NCBI GenBank assembly: GCA_050486105.1
Contig: JBJHCR010000321.1
Coordinates: 1 to 7,167 of the forward strand
Source of the DNA: JAEXNA01 sp050486105
GTDB lineage: Bacteria > Vulcanimicrobiota > Xenobia > Xenobiales > JADMJV01
DNA: 7,167 nucleotides
Direction: 5' to 3'
Shown here one piece after another: positions 1-5,163 of this stretch. Below the pieces are notes generated by a model. It had not been told where the DNA came from, did no database searches, and saw only the letters and a list, made by a program, of their open reading frames with translations. The translations under genes were made by a program, and so were the position numbers. The first letter of the stretch is position 1, and each line of letters starts with the position of its first letter.

Positions 1-842
1 CTCGCCACACCCGCGAGTATCGACTCCCAAAGTTTCCAAAAATCCTGGTAAGAGACCCTGGTCCCCACATCTAAAGGGCGCCCACTCAAGAACAAGCAGT
101 CGTGCCAGCCCTGGGTGATAAAATTGGTGAAGGCCAGAGAGAATTCGGCTTCGTCGGACTGATCTTCGATAGTCTCCAAGAAGCCTGCTTTGAAGATGGT
201 GCGACCGAAGCCCCGCACGGAAAAGCGTCCATCAGAGAGGCCGGGCACTCCGGTTTCTCCCAGCAATTCTTTGAGGTGATAGAGAGGGCCGTCGCCCTCG
301 ACGACAAATCCTCGGGAACCCACGAAGTGCTCGCACTCGCTCTTGGGCACGTTGACCATGGACGAAAGAGAATCTTGACCTGAGTAAGCTTCAACCAACT
401 GGGCACTAGCCCCAGGAGTGCCCATGAGGAGTTGATCGGGGAGCAACATCAAGAACGGATCTCCTTCCAGCAAGGGCAAAGCCATCTTTAGGGCGTCCCC
501 CAACCCTCGAGGATCATCTTGCTCCACAAATTCAAGCTCCATGCCGTGGGGAACCGGTCCGGGGACATGCGCTCTTTCAGGGAAAGGATAAGGCTCGGTG
601 AGATGCTTGGAAAGCATCTCTTTGCCCCTTCGCACCACGATTACGACTCGCTTTATCCCGGCTTCCCCGAGTTCGCTGAGGGCGTGCTCAATGAGAGGCT
701 TCGATCCCAACGGAAGAAGCTCCTTAGGAACCACTCTGGTCAAGGGCAACATACGAGTGCCAAGCCCGGCGCAGGGAATCACTGCGGTCTCTACCCGGAC
801 TCTGCTGTGACCTTTTCCATTTCTAGACGGTATTCGCTCCAC
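1..842 (-). CDS. GalU-like sugar-1-phosphate nucleotidyltransferase (3' end cut by window edge)
   Basis: The protein is a nucleotidyltransferase of the GalU/RmlA fold, which joins a sugar 1-phosphate to an NTP to give an NDP-sugar and pyrophosphate in the cytoplasm. Reading the minus strand from a GTG at 842 gives 280 open codons to the edge; GalU proteins are about 290 residues, so only a short C-terminus is missing. Seen: the nucleotide-binding signature AGLGTRMLP (residues 25-33) followed by PKELLPLGSKPLIEHAL, a GLGDAL segment (113-118), a metal-site-like LLPDQLL (133-139), FGRTIF (212-217) and a C-terminal LDVGTRVSY (257-265). The GTG start is chosen because AGGAGA lies 6 bases upstream (plus 849-854) and no better start fits. 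The usual GalU motifs EKP and EIQLTDAI are not recognisable, so sugar specificity is uncertain; UTP-glucose-1-phosphate uridylyltransferase is the default guess. It lies downstream of the glycosyltransferase gene on the same strand. Confidence 0.85.
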   Translation of the reverse strand, partial: MERIPSRNGKGHSRVRVETAVIPCAGLGTRMLPLTRVVPKELLPLGSKPLIEHALSELGEAGIKRVVIVVRRGKEMLSKHLTEPYPFPERAHVPGPVPHGMELEFVEQDDPRGLGDALKMALPLLEGDPFLMLLPDQLLMGTPGASAQLVEAYSGQDSLSSMVNVPKSECEHFVGSRGFVVEGDGPLYHLKELLGETGVPGLSDGRFSVRGFGRTIFKAGFLETIEDQSDEAEFSLAFTNFITQGWHDCLFLSGRPLDVGTRVSYQDFWKLWESILAGVA

Positions 843-900
843 TAGGACTCTCCTCGAATCGCGGAGTTTGCCTGTGGCAGCGTACCGAAGCCAAAGTGCC

Positions 901-930
901 TCTATACCTGAATGCTGTAAGCCTCAACAA
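901..930 (-). promoter_or_regulatory. possible sigma70-type promoter for the GalU-like gene
   Basis: On the minus strand a TTGTTG box (930-925) is followed after 18 bases by TATAGA (906-901). This would start transcription about 50 bases before the GTG at 842, inside the 181-base gap between the two minus-strand genes. I saw no convincing terminator in the gap, so the gene may also be read through from upstream. The call rests on hexamer similarity only. Confidence 0.3.
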
Positions 931-1023
931 ACCCTAACTCTTCCCATTCCCCTTTTGCTTCTCTTCGCCAAGCTACTTCGTCTCGATCCCTTAAGTTTCC
1001 CCGGTGGTCCAGCCAACAGTGGC

Positions 1024-2976
1024 TCAGCACTTTAGAACCTGGGTTTCCAGACTTTTTCCCTCAACCGCACGGTAACAGTGAAACGCTAAAGGTAAAATTC
1101 CCTTCTGCGGGCTAAAAAAATTCTCCATGAAGGCTCGAGAACTCTCTCCTAACCGCCCTCTCCACTCCGGTTCCCGCACCAACTTAGCCAAGGTGGGGTA
1201 GAGGTTTTGGCGGTCCACATTCAGCCAGGGGAAATCGACGTCCATCCCCCAATACTCTCGATGACGGTTGATGTTCCGGCGGTCGAAATACTGCAGGCAA
1301 GGCCGACCAAGATACATGGCCTCATCCCCCGACAAGCCGTGGAACCCCCGCAACTGATTGAAGGTCAGGTCACACAGCTGTCGGGCTTTGAGCACCTGCT
1401 GATGCGACCAACCAGCCACCTGATGAACCTGAACTCGGGAGCCAAAATCCCTAACCAGGCTCCGGCAAGCCTTAAGGAGCGCCTCGGTGTCCTTATGGTA
1501 CATATACCTGGAGGTGGTCCAATGAGGCAAACTCGGGGTGTGCAGAATGCGGCAGATCCCATCGTTGACTGATGCCGGTGCACATGGCTCGATGTCCAAC
1601 AGCTCCAAGGGAGGAAACCCCGCATAAAACTCGGCCTGAGGGTATAAATTCAACAAATGAGGCAAGGGAGTCAGGATGAGGCGTCCCGGACGAGCCAACT
1701 CTGGAGTGTAGCGATGAACTCGATGTCCAATGTATAGGTGCACGCACGGTTTTTCGCCCACCCAGTCTTGGAGAGGGAAGGGCCAGTTGGGCGAACTCTC
1801 GTCATCGTCCTCGAAAAAGACAAAGCAGTCGGCCTGCTCCAGAACCTCTCGCAGGGGCTCGCTGGGACGGTCCGGTCGCTCCTGATGGTCCAAGAAAAAC
1901 GTCTGCTGATCGTTGGTTCTGGGGCCGATGAAGGGATGAGGGGCTCTGGTTACAGCCCAGGCCTGATGTTCCGTGAAGCGGTTGATGGCAGCGGTATGGT
2001 GCAAGACAGAGCCGGCTACATTTCCGGAGTCGGCAAACACCAGGCGCAGCTTTCTCTGCACATTCTTGGTGTAGCGATGGGTCCAGTCGTTGGTCTGGGT
2101 CTTCTCGGTGAGGGCAAACAGAGTCGACCCACCCGCCTCTCGGCATCGAAAATTGAGGCGCCCCCACACCTCTACCGAAAACTTCCCTTTGGTGAGTTCT
2201 CTCAAGTCAAGGCTGGCAGGGGGGGCTGGGAGTTCGGTGTCGTAGTCTCCATAGCAAAAGGTGTGGTGGCCGGCACGGATCTCTTGATTGACAGCCTCCA
2301 GAAGCAAGGTCTCCCGGCAACGCGCAAAGCTTGACAACTGAGACTCCGGCTGCTGCGCCCCCGCCAGCGCAAACAAGCCTAGGCCCAAGGGGTATTCGTC
2401 GAGAACGGGTTCCCGATGCACCTCTAAGTTTGGCATGCGCTGTTGCAGGTCATCCAAGCACTGAGAATCCCCCTGGACCAAGATGGGCCCCTCGGTAACG
2501 GCTTGCGCCAAGCGCTCCCAATGTTGAGACAAGAATGTCCGGGGCTCTGCCGCTCCCTGAGGGGAAACGACCTCCGCCGTGGCTCCTTTCTCCAGGAGTG
2601 CCCGAATCTCACTCAACTCCTCCGGTCTGTTCTGCCAGATCCACTCGGTTTGCACCGCGAGAGACTGCCCCCTCAGGAGTTGGTAGAGTTTGGAATCTGC
2701 AGGCCAGATCAGCACCTGGGGACTCTCTTCTAGACATGCTTGGCGCACCGCCTGGCCCAATTCGGTCTGTGAGAGAGGTTGGTCCTCGGGCAACGGCCGG
2801 GGACAGTATTCCCTGAGACGCCGGTGCACCCAAAGATTAGCGTGACAGAGTTCTTCTTCGGGGGTGGACACCAAGGACAAGCCCTCCACTTCAGCCTCAA
2901 AATAGAGAGCTCGGAGCAAAGGTAGGAGTTGCTCGAGTTCGGCGAGCGTCGTGGTGATCGCCAGGGCTTTGCGCAT
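1024..2976 (-). CDS. Two-part protein with C-terminal GT-B glycosyltransferase domain
   Basis: A 650-residue protein whose C-terminal half looks like a GT-B (GT4-like) glycosyltransferase moving a sugar from a nucleotide donor to an unknown acceptor. Seen: a first Rossmann-like half starting RLVFADSGNVAGSVLHHT (311-328), then a second half with ILHTPS (477-482), a K at 495, VHQVAGWSHQQVL (517-529), CDLTFNQL (535-542) and the donor-site-like GLSGDEAMYLGRPCLQY (547-563), followed by the usual C-terminal helices. Residues 1-300 are not assigned; the opening ALAITTTLAELEQLLPLLRA faintly recalls epimerase or GT-B starts. No signal peptide or membrane segment is seen, so it is probably cytoplasmic. 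The reading frame stays open to a TTG at 3084, but I chose ATG 2976 because GGAG lies 4 bases upstream and the extension overlaps the divergent promoter region. It shares its strand with the GalU-like gene. Confidence 0.8.
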   Translation of the reverse strand: MRKALAITTTLAELEQLLPLLRALYFEAEVEGLSLVSTPEEELCHANLWVHRRLREYCPRPLPEDQPLSQTELGQAVRQACLEESPQVLIWPADSKLYQLLRGQSLAVQTEWIWQNRPEELSEIRALLEKGATAEVVSPQGAAEPRTFLSQHWERLAQAVTEGPILVQGDSQCLDDLQQRMPNLEVHREPVLDEYPLGLGLFALAGAQQPESQLSSFARCRETLLLEAVNQEIRAGHHTFCYGDYDTELPAPPASLDLRELTKGKFSVEVWGRLNFRCREAGGSTLFALTEKTQTNDWTHRYTKNVQRKLRLVFADSGNVAGSVLHHTAAINRFTEHQAWAVTRAPHPFIGPRTNDQQTFFLDHQERPDRPSEPLREVLEQADCFVFFEDDDESSPNWPFPLQDWVGEKPCVHLYIGHRVHRYTPELARPGRLILTPLPHLLNLYPQAEFYAGFPPLELLDIEPCAPASVNDGICRILHTPSLPHWTTSRYMYHKDTEALLKACRSLVRDFGSRVQVHQVAGWSHQQVLKARQLCDLTFNQLRGFHGLSGDEAMYLGRPCLQYFDRRNINRHREYWGMDVDFPWLNVDRQNLYPTLAKLVREPEWRGRLGESSRAFMENFFSPQKGILPLAFHCYRAVEGKSLETQVLKC

Positions 2977-3160
2977 ATCTCTCCATTTTGGGAAGGTCAA
3001 CTTGAGACCTGTCGGGAGAGCCCTTACAGAAATTCTCTTGTGGGGCAATAGAAGGATTGTCAATAAAAATGGAATACAATTCAATATGGAGCTCTTTCGA
3101 AATTATCCGAGCCTATGCTCGCTTTTTCTCTCGCAGCTAGATGTGTGGGGGGCCAAGACC
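2977..3160. promoter_or_regulatory. divergent intergenic control region
   Basis: This 184-base gap separates the minus-strand glycosyltransferase from the plus-strand two-gene unit and is visibly more AT-rich at 3030-3110 than the flanking genes. Two overlapping candidate promoters share about 30 bases. Rightward: TTGTCA (3057-3062), a 17-base spacer, then TTCAAT (3080-3085). Leftward: TTGAAT (3084-3079), a 17-base spacer, then GACAAT (3061-3056). Each would give a leader of roughly 70 bases. Apart from TTGTCA (5 of 6), the hexamers match consensus at only 4 of 6 positions, so either promoter could be wrong even if the region is regulatory. Confidence 0.4.
3108..3127 (+). other. small GC hairpin followed by a T-run
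   Basis: CGAGC and GCTCG form a perfect 5-bp stem around a CTAT loop (3108-3121), followed by C and five T (3123-3127). It lies between the candidate rightward promoter and the ATG at 3161, where an attenuator or early terminator could sit. The stem is short, so this is a weak call. Confidence 0.25.
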
Positions 3161-3757
3161 ATGGACTGGACCCTGTTGGGAGATGAAGAGTTCGTAGATC
3201 TCTTTCTTCGCCGCATGCTGACCAGCGAACAACCCGAAGAAGAGGCCTTGGTGCACGCTTGTACCTCATTGATCCAGCCATCACCGGGCGGGCTCTTAGC
3301 AGCTGCCGCCCTGCACGCAGTCCAACTTTACTCGGATCAAGAGTTCGCCGCCTTCGTTACTTTTGCGGTGAAGAGTGAAGCTTACCCCTGGCCGGATTTG
3401 AACTGGGTAGAACTCGGGCAACTCTTGGAAGATGTCGTTTTTCAAGAATCCGGCGGAGAGCGCCCTTGGCTGTGCGCCTGCCTTTGGACCTACGGGTGGA
3501 TCCCAGAGAGCCTGAAAGAAAAGTTCCTCCGGCGGGTGTGGCAAACCGACCGTTTGCGCCTGGAAGACAAGCAGCAGTTTTTCGGATGGCTCCAGGGCAG
3601 CGACCTCTGGCCGGATCTCCCGAAGCCCGAGCAAACTCTCGCCGGGAGCCACCTAGCCCTCCGCCTGGCCGGCAGCAGTTCGACCTCTAGGAAACGCTTC
3701 TCCCAGCGTCGAAGCCAGATCCACCCAGCAGAGCGCCAACGAAGCTCGACCGGATAA
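3161..3757 (+). CDS. hypothetical protein, small and helical with a basic tail
   Basis: I do not recognise this 198-residue protein. It reads as mostly amphipathic helices, for example residues 6-20, 27-38, 44-57, 60-71, 82-93 and 116-127, with many W, L and E residues, somewhat like HEAT-type helical proteins. No catalytic motif, signal peptide or membrane span is seen. The last 25 or so residues are rich in R, K, S and Q and look disordered. I chose ATG 3161 because a run of six G (3147-3152) sits 8 bases upstream. An in-frame ATG at 3086 would add 25 residues, but it lacks a ribosome binding site, uses A/T-ending codons unlike the rest and overlaps the candidate promoter. The gene ends 17 bases before the arrestin-like gene, so the two are probably co-transcribed and may work together; that is inferred from spacing only. 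Confidence 0.7.
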   Translation: MDWTLLGDEEFVDLFLRRMLTSEQPEEEALVHACTSLIQPSPGGLLAAAALHAVQLYSDQEFAAFVTFAVKSEAYPWPDLNWVELGQLLEDVVFQESGGERPWLCACLWTYGWIPESLKEKFLRRVWQTDRLRLEDKQQFFGWLQGSDLWPDLPKPEQTLAGSHLALRLAGSSSTSRKRFSQRRSQIHPAERQRSSTG

Positions 3758-3774
3758 AGAGGGGTTCCGTTCCG

Positions 3775-4623
3775 ATGGACTTTGAAGTCGACCTGGACCG
3801 TCAGGTTCTCCAGCCAGGAGAAGAGGTGATCGGATGGGTCACGCTCGGTGGCCCCGAGGTGAAAAAGGTCGAGTTGGTTTTTCAGGGGGAAGAGATTCTC
3901 GGGGCCAACGATGTGGGGCACACTCTGATCCAGCCGGTGGTGGACGAAAAGCTGACCATTTCAGCCGGAGGCGACCTCGGCCGAGTGGAGTTTCGTTTCC
4001 CGGTGCCCGAAAATTTGCCGCCCACCTATGCCAGTCGAGACATTCGCTGCGTTTATTCGGTGAAGGCCTCGGTGCCCCGGGGCTTCATGAGGCGCACTTG
4101 GATCCGCAAACTGCACCTCACCATCCTCCCTCGGGCCGAAGAAGGCTTGCAAGCCCTTCCGGTGGACTTGGAGGTGGAGCACGATGACCTTCGACTGATC
4201 GCTCATTTGAACAGCACCGTCGTGCTCACCGGAGAGTCGGTAGAGGGCACGCTGCTGCTGGAGCGCAAGAAGGCCGATGCCAAGCTCCCCAAGAAGCTGT
4301 CCTTTCGTCTGGCGGCTATCGAAAAGTCCCTAGAAAAGTTCTTCCCCCACCGCGAGGTCTTGACCCTGGAGACCAACGACATCACCGTCGACCCGGAACT
4401 CGACCTGCCGTTGGTGGGAGACTTCGAATTCCCCATTCACGAAGCCTCAGAGCCCTCAGGTCGCTGGAACACCTTTGAGGTGGACTACGGATTCCGGGTG
4501 GTGATGATCGACCACACCGGCAAGGACTTCCGCAAATCGATCCCCATCACCATTTACCGAGATCTCAAGCTTCGCCGAGATTATCAGTATGAGATGCTCG
4601 AAGAGGAAAAAGAGCACCTCTAA
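3775..4623 (+). CDS. bacterial arrestin-fold (arrestin/Spo0M-like) protein
   Basis: A 282-residue protein that reads as two arrestin-type beta-sandwich domains. N-domain (about 1-120): VDLDRQVLQPGEEVIGWVTL (5-24), matching the arrestin opening strand pair with its PGE turn and G-V; then VKKVELVFQG (29-38), FRFPVPENLPPTY (73-85) and IRCVYSVKASV (90-100). C-domain (about 130-262) repeats the plan: LTGESVEGTLLLER (151-164), FEFPIHEASEPSG (217-229), FEVDYGFRVVM (234-244) and KSIPITIY (254-261). A charged, E-rich tail follows. Eukaryotic arrestins and Vps26 are scaffolds for membrane cargo, and bacterial Spo0M shares the fold and affects sporulation. The role here is unknown, most likely a cytosolic protein-protein scaffold. 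There is no signal peptide or membrane segment. GAGGGG just after the upstream stop serves as ribosome site, 10 bases before the ATG, consistent with coupling to the preceding gene. The fold call comes from motif reading, not a search. Confidence 0.75.
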   Translation: MDFEVDLDRQVLQPGEEVIGWVTLGGPEVKKVELVFQGEEILGANDVGHTLIQPVVDEKLTISAGGDLGRVEFRFPVPENLPPTYASRDIRCVYSVKASVPRGFMRRTWIRKLHLTILPRAEEGLQALPVDLEVEHDDLRLIAHLNSTVVLTGESVEGTLLLERKKADAKLPKKLSFRLAAIEKSLEKFFPHREVLTLETNDITVDPELDLPLVGDFEFPIHEASEPSGRWNTFEVDYGFRVVMIDHTGKDFRKSIPITIYRDLKLRRDYQYEMLEEEKEHL

Positions 4624-4826
4624 AGCCTACCTTCGGCGAACAGTCGTTGGAGACCAGAATCGACCCAGGTCTTCTAGCTGGTCGGGCGCCGATCTAACAG
4701 AAATCTAATATCGCACTTGTTTGGCGCCAACGAGCGTCAGGGTACAACCAGAAGCGAGCAGCAGGTTGCGGCAGAAGCCCTTTTTCCATTCCCCCGGCCT
4801 GCTGGTAAAAGATCTGGAGGTAACCC
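4624..4826 (+). promoter_or_regulatory. upstream control region of groESL
   Basis: This 203-base gap should hold the groESL promoter. An AT-rich TCTAATAT (4704-4711) resembles a -10 box but has no good -35 box. Alternatively TTGGCG (4721-4726), a 16-base spacer and TACAAC (4743-4748) would place the start near 4755. ATCTAA occurs twice, 11 bases apart (4692-4697 and 4703-4708), and GGCGCC twice (4685-4690 and 4723-4728). No CIRCE element (TTAGCACTC-N9-GAGTGCTAA) is present. The ribosome site GGAGGT (4816-4821) lies 5 bases before the groES ATG. Confidence 0.45.
4721..4730. promoter_or_regulatory. perfect 10-bp palindrome, candidate operator
   Basis: TTGGCGCCAA is a perfect inverted repeat about 100 bases ahead of groES and overlaps the better of the two candidate -35 boxes. 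That is where a repressor would block transcription. It matches none of the heat-shock operators I know (CIRCE, HAIR, CtsR box). A GC-rich 10-mer palindrome can also arise by chance. Confidence 0.3.
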
Positions 4827-5132
4827 ATGGCGACACAAACTGTAACCCTAAAGCCCCTCGGCGACCGCATCGTGGTTGAGGCGCTACCCAGCGAAGAGAA
4901 GACCGCTGGAGGGATCATTCTCCCCGATACCGCTCAAGAAAAGCCCATGATTGGAAAGGTTGCCGCAGTCGGCCAGGGCAAAACCCTCGACAACGGCAAA
5001 CTGATCCCCCTCGAAGTTAAGGTCGGCGACAAAGTTCTGTACGGCAAGTACTCCGGAACTGAAGTCAAGATCGACGGCGAGAAATTTCTCATCATGCAGG
5101 AGCGCGAGCTTCTGGGCGTCTTCGAAGCTTAA
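4827..5132 (+). CDS. groES: co-chaperonin GroES (Hsp10)
   Basis: GroES is the heptameric lid that caps the GroEL ring in an ATP-dependent cycle, closing the cytosolic folding chamber. The 101-residue length is normal for the family. Seen: the opening LKPLGDRIVVE (8-18), the mobile loop SEEKTAGGIILPDTAQEKP (22-40) whose hydrophobic IIL triplet (30-32) contacts the GroEL apical domain, the central VAAVGQG (45-51) leading into the roof hairpin, VKVGDKVLYGKYSGTEVK (64-81) and the closing FLIMQERELLGV (87-98). The start is fixed by a strong GGAGGT 5 bases upstream. groEL follows after 31 bases with no terminator between, so the two form the usual operon. Nothing is unusual about the protein itself. 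Confidence 0.98.
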   Translation: MATQTVTLKPLGDRIVVEALPSEEKTAGGIILPDTAQEKPMIGKVAAVGQGKTLDNGKLIPLEVKVGDKVLYGKYSGTEVKIDGEKFLIMQERELLGVFEA

Positions 5133-5163
5133 CCTTAGAAAGAACAGAAAGTAGGAAACACTT

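Noticed and set aside
519..845. Plus-strand open frames at 102-383 and 519-845
   Set aside because: Both lie antisense to the GalU-like gene, whose reading frame carries clear nucleotidyltransferase motifs.
1738..2334. 198-residue open frame on the plus strand opposite the glycosyltransferase
   Set aside because: It is fully antisense to a gene with recognisable domain motifs, has no recognisable motif itself and fits a codon-pattern shadow.
2951..3160. Longer start (GTG 2951 or ATG 3086) for the helical protein
   Set aside because: The 2951 extension overlaps the 5' end of the divergent gene. ATG 3086 lacks a ribosome site and lies at the candidate promoter's transcription start.
3490..3921. 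143-residue minus-strand open frame across the helical/arrestin gene junction
   Set aside because: It overlaps two better-supported plus-strand genes and has no ribosome site or motif.
4649..4674. Hairpin GGAGACC/GGTCTTC after the arrestin-like gene as a terminator
   Set aside because: The stem includes a G-U pair, the loop is 12 bases and no T-run follows.
4703..4738. CIRCE-like element from CGCACTT and GAGCG before groES
   Set aside because: The arms do not pair as the CIRCE inverted repeat and the spacing is about 13 rather than 9 bases.
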